Positions 49,201-61,086 of a stretch of DNA of 64,000 nucleotides are shown piece by piece. The first letter of the stretch is position 1, and each line of letters opens with the position of its first letter. Source of the DNA: Gnetum montanum (lineage: Eukaryota > Streptophyta > Gnetopsida > Gnetales > Gnetaceae); the NCBI GenBank assembly GCA_015680685.1, contig MNCI01015652.1, positions 88,993 to 152,992 on the forward strand, given 5' to 3'. Under the pieces are notes generated by a model. The model worked only from the letters and a program-made list of their open reading frames with translations, had not been told where the DNA came from and searched no databases. The position numbers were made by a program, and so were the translations under genes.

Positions 49201-51520
49201 TCATGAGGACGTTGTGGAGTGGCTTAGTGCCAACATTGGCAACTCCAAAATTTTCATGGATGTCTCCATGAATCTTGATGCAAAGGAATCATATCCTTTG
49301 TTTAGGTCTTATGCATTTCCTAAACTATTATCACAAAAGAAAGTGATTGGAATTGCATAGGGTTTGACCTTTAAGAAGGTCCTGATGGATGACACCAAGT
49401 TCAATTGGGTACCTACCTTGGTTTTTAGGCTTTAGGAGGAGAACCTTAGACTCTGCATAGATACCTCTACAATAATCCACATGCATTTTGCAATTTTTAA
49501 AGGCTATTTGAAAAGGTTTGCAGAGGTCTTGGTGGTGTATAGGAATGAACAATGGATTCCCCAATACCTAAGCCAACTTTCTAAGCCTTGGATAAAGCAC
49601 AATTATCCAGTGGTGTAGGCCTAAAATCCACTAGAGGGGATGGATGATACATTGTCCATTACCATCAAGGACTTTAATGTTAGGTCATGTGAGTCTCCTA
49701 ACAACACAAATGATGAGGAGCCTCTCACATTTCTAGTGAGTGTCATGGAGACCAAACAACAACATAGGAAGGTCGAAGGTATAGCCAGAGAGAAACTTAA
49801 GAGGCTCATGGAGAAAGCACCATCGGCAACAAAGTAGCCCACCTAGAAGAAGCTTAAATTTAAGCCTAAGCCATCATAGTAGGTAGTCATAGGTATTCTT
49901 TATTTAATTTTTTCTATTTCATGTTTTAAATTTTATGGCTATGTTATGGTTTCATATGGTAATTGGTTTTCTATGTGATATGGTTGTAGATAAGTATCAG
50001 GTTATGGTAGCCCAAGCTGCCATGGAAGAAGAACAAAGGTGTGTAGAAGATGCACTCCTAAAGTAGCCTATGGTTGAAGGATTTGTTGATGAAAATATAA
50101 ATGATCTAGAAGTGTTGTTCGATGAGGCTATGCTAAGCACATCCCCCATCATCATTCTAGAGGAAGAGGAGATGGAGCTAGGTATCTCCATGCCTTAACC
50201 CTTCCATTATATCTTATGGATTAATTTTGGTTTTCATCCTAATAATTCAATGATTGGTATTTTTATACTAGATCTTGAGCCACTAGTGAACACGCTTATT
50301 CCTAAGTTTCATGTGAAACCATGGGTGAAGACTCTAGACAAGGTGGAGTTCATGTGTGGGATGGCTAAGGACATCATTGATTGGTTGCAATAGGCTACAC
50401 CCAAGATAGGTAAGGAATTTATTTTATGTGCCTTAATTGTTTGTATATGTTATATGCTATGTTTGTATTATGGCTATCTTAGGTTATACATTATGTTTAT
50501 TGGTTGTATTTCATGCTTGTGTAGTACCTTCTATGAAGTGGGTCCCTAGTCAAGACACGGAAATTGACTTCTTTCCTAAGCTTTCCTTAGATGTATCTAC
50601 TATACCCTTGAAGTTGTACAAGATTACTACTGATCTAGCAATGTCATGTGAAAAACATTCATGGGAGCTAGAGAGGTCCAATGAATCCCTATGGGAGAAA
50701 GTTGTGACGTTAAGGGAGAAGACTCAACAACAGTAGGATACTATTAGAGATCTCCAAGGCTACAAGGCCTTTGTGAAAGCCCAAGTGGCTAACTCAAGGG
50801 AATTACAAACTAAGGATATCATGTGGGCCTACTACTGATATACCATTTTGAATAAAGTAGCAATTCTATAGGAGATGGTAGAACAAAGAATGTAGATGGA
50901 CCTCATTTCTAGAAGGTCAAGGATTGGAAGGATTATTGTGCTTGGGTTATAAAGTGGAGTAAGAAACAAAAGGTTCACAATCGACAATACAAGGTGGATC
51001 ATGGGGCCTATCTCAAGTGGCTCAAGAAGGAGTCGGTTGAACAACATAAGAGAGAGCTATTCATCTAGGGGATCTAGGAAAAGTTTGCTTATAAGCTTTT
51101 TGAGAGTACTCTCATGGTGGAGCAATCCCCTACTCTTTAGATTGCCACTACTATAGGTGAGAGTTCTATGGTTGTTATTACTCAAGAGCCATCTACCTGG
51201 ACTGTGATAGATAGCACTACATCCTTTCTGGTGTTGATCTTCGGGTTGTTGACTAGGTCAACATGATGAAGGACTAGATCCTCCATCATTTGGAGGAAAG
51301 CCTTCCACATCTACTCCTAGAAGTTATGGAGCTAGAATTCCCATAGGTTATATGTATTTTATGTTTTAGTTTTTTATTTTAGGTTATGGTTTTGGCTATT
51401 GGTCACTAACTTGCTAAGTGTTATATTTTAGGCATTAGGAGACATTAGTAGTCCTAGCAATGAGGGTGGAGATGATCCATCACTTCATTCTCCAGATGCT
51501 CCTTAGCATCCTCCATCAGC
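46235..51520 (+). pseudogene. Intron-containing degenerate gene antisense to element F
   Basis: Start ATG at 46235 (MASKQHGGKSRNLRIQ). Inferred exons: 46235-46362, 47942-48377, 48458-48734, 48841-49882, 49990-50181, 50272-50409, 50525 to about 51050 and more to 51520; the introns between them have GT...AG ends, and the exon 1/2 join keeps frame (TPR|AYLKPILTIMELVDIF). The longest open piece is 49097-49360 (MKVNMDINEGLFFKLFGI...). Near the end of the large exon is ITIKDFNVRSCESPN. The last exons are charged and coiled-coil-like (ERSNESLWEKVVTLREKTQQ). In-frame stops are mostly TAG or TGA, and there is a frameshift near 48125. No family recognised. It lies on the strand opposite to pol, between protease and RT of element F. 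Plant Tat elements are known to carry antisense ORFs, but usually near the 3' LTR. It could also be a captured host gene. Confidence 0.55.
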
Positions 51521-51879
51521 TCATTTTCAAACTATTAGCTATATTACTTTTATTTTCATGTTGATGGCTAATTTTAGCCAAGACTATGTTATAAATGATT
51601 GTTATTATTTATTTGACATTTTTGCCACATAGTGTGGCCATGGCTATGTATGTTACGAATACTTTAAATTTAAATTTAAGATTTTGGTTTCATTTTTGGC
51701 TATCTATATTATTATAGTAAGCATTGTAAATGTTGTAAATGTTATGAGTGGCTATGTTGAGGTTTTTAGCTATAAAATTGTGTGGCTAATTGATGCAACA
51801 ATAAGCTAAACCAAAAATATAATCAAATAGGCATTTGGAAATTTTAGGATATAGCAGACATAGGTTGTATTGTTTTGCC
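51521..51879. other. Spacer after the antisense gene
   Basis: AT-rich, with GGCTAT-rich phrases like those in the introns of the preceding gene. No ORF. Probably the 3' flank of that gene. Confidence 0.4.
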
Positions 51880-52131
51880 AGTTTAAGGCCATGATAGGCC
51901 ATGTTACGTTATGGTTACATTGCCAATTTTAGGTTATAGTGGGCCATGTTGCCAATTTAAAGTATTAGTACACTGCAATGCTAGTTTAAGGCCATAACCG
52001 GTCATGTTATACATTTATCTTGGCTAGTTTAAGGCCATGTCTAGCCATATTGTGTGATTATCTTTGCCAGTTTAAGGCCACGGTGGGCCATGTTGCTAGT
52101 TTAAGATCTTAGTACACCATGGTTAAAGAGA
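51880..52131. repeat. GGCCATG-type minisatellite, copy 3 (downstream of protease)
   Basis: About seven units of GCCAGTTTAAGGCCATG-TGGGCCATGTT (~30 bp) with variable spacers. Each unit has a small dyad (GGCCATG/GGGCCAT). It is the best preserved of the three blocks of this repeat. Confidence 0.8.
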
Positions 52132-52292
52132 AACCTATATTTTTTGGTGATTTTATGTTTTAAGGATTTTTTTTGTTGATAAAAAGAATGACTATAATAA
52201 GAAAAAAATGCAAATTAAAGTAGAAACTTAGGCTATATGTATAAAGAGTAAAAAAAAGTCCATAAAAAAGTATAACAAATTAGGCTACATGG
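52132..52292. other. Short AT-rich spacer
   Basis: A/T-rich stretch between the minisatellite and the worn 3' end of the protease reading frame; no feature seen. Confidence 0.4.
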
Positions 52293-53030
52293 CTATTGGT
52301 GCATTTGGTTATAGGGACATGGGATAAAAAGGTTAAGGTGAACTTTACCTATGTAAGTTCTTTCTAATATTTGCAAGATTAGGGAATGAGAAAGGTTTAC
52401 TATGCATAAGATTATATTCGCCATCCCCTTCATTGACGATGTTAAAATGGAGTTCATCCCATAATGCATCTCATTACTTATTGTTGTCATTGTTGGGTTG
52501 TTACTTTCTTTTGGGTTGATGAACTTTGTGGCTAGGACCTCCTTCTTGAAGCTCCACTTTAGATCCCTACTCCATGTTGACATTGCTAACAACCAAGGAA
52601 ATTGCACTATCACCATGGATGATGATTTTACCTCCCTCATAAGGAAGCTAAATTTATTAATAGATGGGTGAGGATACAACTTATAATTAAGCCAACCAAG
52701 GTCTTCCCAGGATAAGGTTGAACTCTAGTGTTTCCTTCACCATCAAAAAATTGGAGGTTGTGGGGGATTTCTCCCATAACACAAAATCCAAGAAGATGGA
52801 CCCCTTGACCGCCACACTTGAACCTTTAAAAGACTTAAGGGGATCTATTGATGTAGGTTGTATTTGCTTAGTTAGACCCAAGCATTCAACAATGATGCAT
52901 GAGATGATGTTAGTTGTGCCTCCATCATCAACATGCACTGTAAAATGCACTACATGTCTGGTTATCAATAGAGGAACCTTAGTTACTTTGCCATTTTTGG
53001 GATTAACCTTGCTTTTGCTATCATGAAATA
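52293..53030 (-). pseudogene. Protease region of element F, decayed
   Basis: Open pieces 52687-52968 and 52293-52679 on minus. The first has FTVHVDDGGTTNIIS (aspartic protease active-site region, D-D-G), LKSFKGSSVAVKGSIFLDFV, then FLMVKETLEFNLILGRPWLA, the ILGRPWL ending typical of Tat/Ogre retropepsins. The second continues with YPHPSINKFSFL and marks the start of the linker, partly shifted in frame. RT of the same branch and strand starts only at 41345, 11 kb away. Gag was not found to the right. Confidence 0.75.
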
Positions 53031-53421
53031 CTAGGGGTATTAACTTCCCCTCTCTTGGTAAGGGAGAACAATCATTGGATGGATGGATTTCTCATTAGCA
53101 AGGATGTCCTCACTAATGGGGATGCAGGTTAATATTTTAACCAGCACCTTGCAATGACAGCAAAAGTCATGATTAGGTTATACACGCTTAGAGTTGTGTT
53201 TTATTTCTTGAGGGATTTCTTGAGTTGATTCATCACACTGAGGAAATTTTTATTATTAGTCATGGACTTATTACCATGATTATGCTTTACTTCTTCCATG
53301 TGCTAGAAAATGTAAACTTTGGCTTTAGGTTGTGGTGGTTGTTGAGGCCTTTTCTCATTCTTCTGATCATGGGGCTTTGGTGTCCTATGGCTTGTTGGTT
53401 AGAGTGAATTAAGTAGAGGTC
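53031..53421. other. Unassigned DNA next to protease
   Basis: Possibly the gag-protease join of element F on minus, but no motif is readable. The small plus ORF at 53225-53407 looks like chance. Confidence 0.35.
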
Positions 53422-54580
53422 ATGGGTATAGTCAAAAGGGGAGTGGGCTTCAATGAACCCAATTCCTTTTATTCCACCATCTGCTCATCATCCTTGCTAC
53501 TAGTCTTTTGCTTATGCTTCTTCCTTTACTTGGTTAAATTTTTTCAATTGTTAATTATTCATTGTGAAGAAGAGATAGTAGTATTAGCCATCACAGGAGG
53601 TCATTGTGCAGTTGGTTGCACTATGGCTAGTTATGTTATGTTAGGCTGGGATACCCTGATGATAAAAGGATTCCTCAAAGACATTCGTGATGGTACTCTT
53701 ATGAAAAAGGAGGATCTTGAGCTTGCAAAAGCTGAAGAAGTCCTTTCATCATAATAGGATACTCAAATCACGAATGGTTCTCTTAAGGGGTTCTCATCAT
53801 TATCAATGTTGAAGGCTAAAATGATGAACAGGCTATCATTAGCATTCAATGGCTCTTTATAAACTTGCATCAACTAATTTTTTGGCTTGTAATCGAAATA
53901 AGTGTATGGTAGAATGAGGCCAAAAAGCATGAGAGGTTGAAGGAACACTTCTAGGAACAAGTAGGCATGATAAGAAAATCAATGAAAAGGAGATCTAGAT
54001 GGCCAACGCTCATATTGGATCCATGTCAATGCAAAATCCTGATTGGCAGCCCATCTTGAATAGTTATGCCTTGGTCCAGCAAGCGAAAGTGAAGAATAAA
54101 GACCTACAAATGAAGGATTTGAAGGAATACATGACATTGGCTAACCTTGGATATGCCAACCTTGCCATGTTAATAATAAGTCGATTGAGAAATGAGCTAG
54201 AGAAGTAGGTAGTGACCACCTATGCACTATATGAGAAAGAGTTTGCAAAGAAAAAAGGTTGCTTTGCAAAACTTTCATGTAGAAAACTCAAAAATTGAGG
54301 TGATCAAAGCTCGCTAGCATGGACAAAAAGATGTTGCTTTAGAACTAGCTAGGCAACAAATAGATTATCATGAGCTAAAAGAAAAGGCCAGGGTCTTTGA
54401 GGAGGAATGATGATAGTTTGCAGCCTGGTACATGAAGGTCAACCAAATGTTTCCACAACTACCATGTCCTTGGGATATACCAATTCATGGAAACATCAGT
54501 TCAGCCACACAGATAGTATATGACCTAAGGACAGAAAAATAAAAGTTGCAAGAACTAGCTTCTAGGAATTGAATTCTTTT
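53422..54580 (+). pseudogene. C-terminal fragment of a coiled-coil ORF related to that of element D
   Basis: Plus-strand open pieces: 53422-53754 (ends IRDGTLMKKEDLELAKAEEV) and 53999-54208 (VQQAKVKNKDLQMKDLKEYM), followed by DVALELARQQIDYHELKEKA. Charged, heptad-like residues suggest a coiled coil. The C terminus has FAAWYMKVNQMFPQLPCPWD and NISSATQIVYD, matching FNMKELFPLISCPWNIP and INEATWIIYD of the minus-strand ORF at 32887-33117. Pattern: F-AW---M---FP---CPW-IP---I--AT-I-YD. Function unknown; probably the remnant of another element copy. Confidence 0.5.
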
Positions 54581-54687
54581 AATGCATAGCTTTCAATGCA
54601 CCTAAGATGCAATGGCTCCACTTTCTTATCTCATCATTTTGATTCCATGTATTTTTTTTCCACGTCCTCAAGATCCAACCATAACTA

Positions 54688-54890
54688 TTGCCGTGTCATC
54701 GTAATTTGAGTGGGAAAGGCCGCGTGCCAAAGGAATTCTCTTGTTTATCTATTTCTTCAAATCTCAAAAGCCAAGTTATATTAAAACGGAAGCCAAAAAC
54801 AGATCACAAATCACAAAGATCCAACAAAACTCACAAAGGTGATGTTGGGCTTTCCTATGATAGCACCAATCACAGTTTATCATTCCTAGT
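54688..54890. other. Left flank of element E with target duplication
   Basis: Pre-insertion DNA. The ORF 54688-55047 runs across the LTR boundary and is chance. CTAGT at 54886-54890 is the target-site duplication. Confidence 0.7.
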
Positions 54891-55722
54891 TGATGAGTGG
54901 CGAGGTACCCCTACACTCAACCATACGAATACAAGCGTTTTCACGTGCGATCTGGTCAAACTCCAAGGACTAAGTGCTTACGTGCCTCATGGAACACTTA
55001 AGGTTGTTCAGTCACTATCTTCCCAAGCTCACTTGTATTTTTCATAGTTGTATGGTTAAGTGAACTTGAGGTATATGATTTTTATATCTTTTATGTTTTT
55101 ATCACCTATGCTAGGAGCAAAAAGGGTGAAGAGACTAATTAACTAACTTTGACTAACTAAGCTCTAATTATCCTAGCATCAGTATTTGTTCCCACTTTCC
55201 GTTCACACCCTAAACTAATGCAACACTACTGGGATTATCAAATGCTATTCGTTACTAGGATTACCAAGCATAATGCACGTGCTCAAAGTGGTCGTACTGA
55301 ATGCACTTAACTATGAGAGTTGAGGGTTGAGAGAGATTAAGTCCTTAAGAAAGCATTTAAACATTTAACAATAATTAAATAACTATTTAGCTTAGTCCAT
55401 ATGCTACAAGGTTTATCCAAAAGTTAATCTTTATTTTCATACACAATTGTGTGCTCAAGTACAAACTTGCTCGAATAAAGATCTGTTCACTTTGGGACTC
55501 CTACTGCGGGCACATGGAAATTATTCTAACTCTGGAATGGAAAAATGACAAGAGTTTGGCTAAGGTCTAGATCTAGATGGAGAAACAAGGGACGACTACC
55601 TCTTATTTATAGAACTGGCATCGAGCCACGATATAGCGTACGTGATATCGCAGTGATATCGTAATTAATGACGTGATAACACGTACACGATAACATGGCC
55701 TATGTGATATCACATCCCATCA
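54891..55722 (-). repeat. 3' LTR of element E
   Basis: 832 bp from TGATGAGTGG to CACATCCCATCA (plus strand). TATA box at 55604-55611 (minus). The last ~100 bp contain a run of GATATCG/GATATC-type palindromes (about 55630-55715) longer than in the other LTR, which explains most of the 64-bp length difference. Confidence 0.93.
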
Positions 55723-55756
55723 TACCCCAATGACTGAATGAAAACTCGTCCTCAAG
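55723..55756 (-). promoter_or_regulatory. Polypurine region of element E
   Basis: Minus strand: CTTGAGGACGAGT, then TCAGTCATTGGGGTA touching the LTR. Same layout as in element B. Confidence 0.8.
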
Positions 55757-57592
55757 TTCCTTACAAAAAATTGGGAAGGTATGGGATTATTGACTTGAAT
55801 GGAACTAATGGTGAATGGAATGACATGTGAACGGATCATCATTACAAAACATGACAAAACTAATGTTCATGACAACAAGAGTGAACATTATGTACATTTG
55901 ACATCCAACCTTTATATGGCAACTGAGAAAGAGAGAGAGAAAAGAAGAAGTTGCTACTGAGGCCAAGATTGCGCTTCATGTTGTTCATCCATAAGTGCAC
56001 CATCAATCTTGTTCCTTGCATAATTGTTTTAGCACCAATCCATTCCAAGTGTTCCCACTAGATCCAATCTGTCGTTGTATAATTTCCATTTGCACACACA
56101 ACACAGTTCTTATATTAGCAAGGGTTAATGAATCATAATGAAATTGATACCTTGCTTCGGTGTAAGGTCCATTGGCTGAGTTGTGTTATGACTGATACGG
56201 ATCTGAAGATATAATATTTGTGACTACCCGAGGTGTAGGGGTTAGGAAAAAATTGAAAAAAATTGGACCAGGACCCCCATGACTGGGGGCGAACCTCCAG
56301 TAGCAAGAGAATGTAGAAAAAGAAAAAGAAAAGGAACAAGATATATGGAGAAAAAGAAATAATGGCCATACCAATAAAATGGATGTCAAAGATGGAGATG
56401 AACAAAATAAATGGTGATTGCAAGAATGTTTAAGAGAAAGAAATTAATGGATGCACCAAATAGGAATGCCAGTGGGTCCTCCCCAAAGTAGGCTCATGCC
56501 CTTAATGCCCTGACAAACCCACACTCAAAGAGTCCGTAGGCTCTAGAAATGTCATTTGGAAACAAGAGTTAAATTCTTAACCACAAGAATTTACCAAAAA
56601 TAAAACAATGTGTCATCCAAAATATACACTAAGGATACAACCGGCAATGAGATGAACAATGGAGGAAGAATGATGGAAAGGAGAGAATGGAATGGAGTCT
56701 CAAGAACAAGGTGATGTACAACCCCTTGTGTATTTAATGATTAATGTAACTTGGTAGATCTCATTCCAAATCCAACCTCAAACACCACATGCAGTGACTT
56801 CACATTAATACATTAGGCTAATCCATCCTCCCAAAGTAAAAAGAATGCCTTCATCAAAGAGCCACCACCATTCCGACGAAACGAAAGATGAGAAGGTAGG
56901 AAGCGAGAAGGACCTTAGTTAGAGGGAACATGTTTATTTTAGTTCCATAACTAGTGCTTGTAGCCTAAATGATTATTTTTTCTAAGGGGTGTGCTTTGAA
57001 TTCTCAACTTTTTTTTTATGTGAGAACCACACCATGCAAAGACTTATTATCTTTATTTGTTCAACTTCCCGATAATGGAGTAACATCGGAATGGGAAGGT
57101 GAACTCAAGAAGAAAACATCCAAGAACTCAAGAGAATGGCCAGCACAAGTGCATCAAATCCCCTTGAAGCCACACCCTTTTCAATCCTTGAGTCCTTCCT
57201 TAGTTTGAGCAATTCCCAATCACTGATTTGTTGATAGTTCTTATTAATTTGAAGAAAGGGATTGTACAGTTCCAAGCCAAGAGAGACCATAGAAATTTAT
57301 GGATGTGTGGATGATGTGGACTCATTGCTTGCTATATCAAAAGAACCATACCTTAGTATCAACATCATAACTTAAAGGAAAAAACCAAACATTGGCAATC
57401 CATAGAACACAGTTCATACCATCCTTGGAGCACTTATTACGTGTCGAATCAAACAAAATAAAATAAACAAACACAAAAAAAAAATGAAAGGGTACGAACG
57501 ATGTTGTAAAAAAAAAGAAAAGTTAAAGAAATTTGTAAAACAAAAATGTGTAAAACAAAAACTTAAAAAGAAACTAAGGACCTCAAAAATGA
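55757..57592 (-). other. Noncoding 3' region of element E
   Basis: No coding frame with family resemblance; small ORFs (55860-56048, 56133-56423 and 57105-57290 minus; 56969-57208 plus) look like chance. GGGTCCTCCCCAAAGTAGGC at 56475-56494 recurs in worn form at 36431. A T-rich (minus) tract lies at 57440-57600 next to the coding part. Confidence 0.55.
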
Positions 57593-58350
57593 TCAGCATA
57601 GGTGGTCATCTCCCCCATGACTGAATTGAAAGGGAGAGATCTGAAATAATGAGCATTTTTTTGATTTTTTTAGAATTGTCCAACTTCTCCCAATTGATGT
57701 TTTTAGGTTAAGGGTTGGAAGTTGGTGATGCTCATACTCCAATGTATCTATGCTTTCTTCATGGGCGCAAGTTGGTCCCCTAGTTAGTTCCATGCATGTT
57801 GGTGAGTTGCTCTCCTTATTAGCTATCAACCATTGGGTGTTTACTTGTTGTGTAGTTGCTACATACAAGCACCTTTGTATTTGAGTTTCCTGGGCACACC
57901 GGTTGCATATAGGAAATGCTGAGCACTCCTATATGTCATCACCCTCTGTATCACTGTATGTGATGCATGGAACTTTCTTCTTCGTGATCTTTCCACAAGA
58001 GTTTTCCTTAGATATTTCCAAGGAAAGATAGCAGATTCCTAGGCATGTGTTCATGGTACTTAGCCATGCCCTCCCCATTATAATTGGGAAATCCCCTTTG
58101 TTATTGTTAACTACTATCAGTAGCAAATTAGCTAGGTATGACCAACCGCACAGAGTGGTAACAATGTCCTCCACAATGATAGACTAGTCAGCAAGCTCTA
58201 ATTGAATATTGCTCTTCTTTAGTGGAGGCAGTTTCTAGGCTTTATACATTTCTTATGATATTAAGTTGACTCTGGAACTTGAGTTAAGAAGAGCCTTACG
58301 TGGTTCATTCCTAGCGACTTGGAGGTACATCAAGGAACTTCCGAGGTCAG
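57593..58350 (-). pseudogene. Protease region of element E
   Basis: Minus strand: KALLNSSSRVNLIS at about 58270-58300, where element A has LLDSSSSVNLIS; the catalytic Asp is replaced by Asn. Then the open pieces 57929-58174 (VTTLCGWSYLANLLLIVVNN, FPIIMGRAWLSTM) and 57593-57868 (MYVATTQQ, TQWLIANKESN). The frame ends in the T-rich tract where other elements continue into RT. It would not be an active protease. Confidence 0.8.
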
Positions 58351-60938
58351 AAAATTTCCTGGGAAGGTAGCCCACCATTATCCAGTCAGTGATGGTATGT
58401 ATTAACATAGTTGTGTGCATTGAGCTCTGTTATTGGTTTGAAGGGAGCTCCGAAGCCTTGATGGAGGAGTACTTGTAGATTCAACTGCTTGTGGTTGTGA
58501 GAGTTTATTTGGTTATTGGTTCTAAAGAAAGGTCTTCTCTTTGTATGATTGTTAGAACCGAAAGTGGATTAAAGGTTTACAGCTCTCGTAGCATTATGTT
58601 GCTGTAGTTGAGTGGGGAGTTCCCCTTGCATCATTGGAGTGGGTGGTAGTGGAACTATTGTCGTAAGAGATGTGGATGGATTTGGAGGATGGTATGCATG
58701 TGGAATGTCTCTTCCAGGAGAGGGAGTCTTAAGATACTCCTAAGCCTGTTAGTGCCATTATGGGGTCATGTGACTAATAGAGTCAATTGGAGAAACTGAT
58801 TGCTGCATGTAATAGCCATATGGATTTGGTTGTTGGTATGGGTATTGTTGTCTTGGTGGTGGCATCCCCCGTGACTGTGGGTATTGCCACTACTAGTGTT
58901 GCTGGATAGGTTGTGGTAGATTTCCACTTGGATAATATGTTAAGGATTGGTGGAGCTACCTTGGGTTACCTTAGGGATAAGGTATCCTTTGGGGTGCTTG
59001 TCATTTGTTAAGTCTTGGGTTGAGTGCATACACCCCAGACTCTTGCAGATGTGAGATTATTGGGCAACATTCCTTAGGATGGTCATACTGGCATATCTAA
59101 CATCCACCGTCATCATCCGTATTGGAATCCACAACCTCATTGGTGATAGTCATTTTTGCCTTACCCTTGTTATGTGCATGGTTTGAATCTCTCCTATTTT
59201 TCTTATCATGGTCACTACTTCGCTCCTTAGACTCTACGATTTTTAAAATGGTTTCAAATCTACTATCTAAGGAGTCCCACATTTGATCTACCTTAGCCGA
59301 CACTTCAGTTGTTAACTTTTGAAGTGGCAAGGTTTTTCTATTCACCAACTCCTTGAGTGGTGACTCATCCTCTTCTTCACAAAGTCTTACGCCTCTCTTT
59401 CGGAGGGAAGGATCGTGGTTATACTCTTCCACTCTTTCTCTTTTCTGTAGCTCTCCTTCTTCCTTAGCTACTTGCTCCAACAATCAATGAACTTCATGGG
59501 ACCTAAGTTCTAATAATCTCCCTTGGGCATATGTTCCAAGGGTTTTCCTAGTTTCATGTCTTAGCCCATCTACAAGGTGGCGGAGTTGATCCCATTGTGC
59601 ATAGCCATGGCTCGGGAAACAATGTAATAATGCATAATATCGGCCCATGGCAGCATCCAAGGGTTCGTGATTACCGTGCTTCCATCCTTGGATCTACTTA
59701 TGCAAGTTGGACACTTGGGAGTACGTTTGATATTTATCGTTAAAAATTTCTAGCATCGTACTCCACCTTCTAATGGATTGAGGTTCTAAAGACCGGTACC
59801 AACTTTCTGCTTCTTTTATGAGTGTCCTAGGAAACAACTTTAGCTTCTGTCACTCGTTCTCGATATTTTTCAAGGCATAGGCATCATGAAATGCCTATAA
59901 GTGGTTCTACGGATCAGCGTTGTATCCCCCCTCAAATCGTGAAATATTATTCATGTCTAGTCTCTTGATTCGACTATCTTTTTGGTGCCTTGTAGGTATT
60001 CTAACTGCCTCTGTAATGTCTAACATGCTTCAGGTTGCAAGTAGGGGCTCGTCATGGTCATTTCTCTCATGACGTTTGTGATGCCTACGTGGTTCCCTAT
60101 TTTCCCTTCTACCATGCCTTGATTTTCTTGAATGCCCTAATCCTCACTCTCGACTCTCTCGTTGAGGGTTTTCATTATGCTTACCCTTATCTTCACGGTT
60201 GTGCTCTTTGTGACTACGTCCTGATGTGGAAGGAGAGGGTGAATGATGTGATGAAGGTGAAGAAGAAGGGGAACCATTGCCGTGATGATGTTTCTTACCT
60301 TCTCTTTGGTGGCTACGGCCCCGATTGTGATGACGATTAGACCTCCTACCTTTATCTTGTGTTTGTGTTCCCTCATTGAACACTTGGTGTTCTTGGGGAT
60401 CAGAACCAGGGTTATGACTCATGGAATGAAGGTTCTGATACACCACCTCCTCACCATCATTAGGAGGGGGAACATCATTTTGTGGAGAACTTATGAAAAT
60501 AGGTTCACCACCCTTAATTTTGCTTATGATGGACGAAACATTATGGGGGCCTTTGCCCTTCAACGATGTATAATGACTCTCCTGCGGCAAGTCCCGTTGA
60601 CATTGCACTTCTATGGGATGGTAGTCCCTTACGTTGTAATCGCATGCAACATACTCAATGTATACTTGTGACATGGCAATTCATGCAAGGGCATGAAGGA
60701 GCATGTTGGGGGCAGCTCTCTCTGGAGGCAACACTATGTTACCTTCTAAATCTCTCCAACGCAGTTGTTTATCCTGATGGAAGACAAAGGTAAAGTTGGG
60801 GATATATTCATCATGATGAATATATGCCACACTGAATTGTTGAGGAACTAGCGGCTCTTGGTTATGTATGTTGTGCCGCTAAGTGTCTCTTGTGTGGTTC
60901 CTAGGCGGTGAAGTGCTTTTGTGAGAAGAAGAAGACAT
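58351..60938 (-). pseudogene. gag of element E
   Basis: Start ATG opposite 60936-60938 (MSSSSHKSTSPPRNHTRD). Long open pieces: 60144-60674, which ends in a His/Arg/Ser-rich basic stretch (HHHGNGSPSSSPSS), and 59097-59483, charged (KEEGELQKRERVEEYNHD). Between them the capsid-like core is readable with stops: DITEAVRIPTRHQKD, KLKLFPRTLI, SWYRSLEPQSIRRWSTMLEI, EPLDAAMGRYYALL. After 59097 comes a Gln/Pro/Tyr-rich part. There are stops at several places, so it is inactive or nearly so, but it is the best kept gag of this family in the window. Confidence 0.85.
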
Positions 60939-61064
60939 TGTTATCTTACTTGGTGTGCTAATTACCATTGTTTAATTTTCTTTCTTCTGATTAATCCTAA
61001 GGGTTCGTTTAAGCTCCAAGCAATGTGAATGATATCCTATGTTCTACTTAGCGCACAAACAATG

Positions 61065-61086
61065 ATGTCCTCAACAACGGGGCCAA
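61065..61086 (-). promoter_or_regulatory. Primer-binding site of element E
   Basis: Minus strand, abutting the 5' LTR: TGGCCCCGTTGTTGAGGA, close to the TGGCGCCGTTG-CGGGGA site typical of Athila/Tat elements (from memory, tRNA-Asp). Confidence 0.8.

Noticed and set aside
54688-55047. 119-codon plus ORF
   Set aside because: Half of it is LTR sequence of element E; the target duplication lies in its middle, so the frame is accidental.
60035-60671. Plus ORFs of 101 and 129 codons
   Set aside because: Antisense shadows of the gag of element E, which aligns with the gags of A and B.
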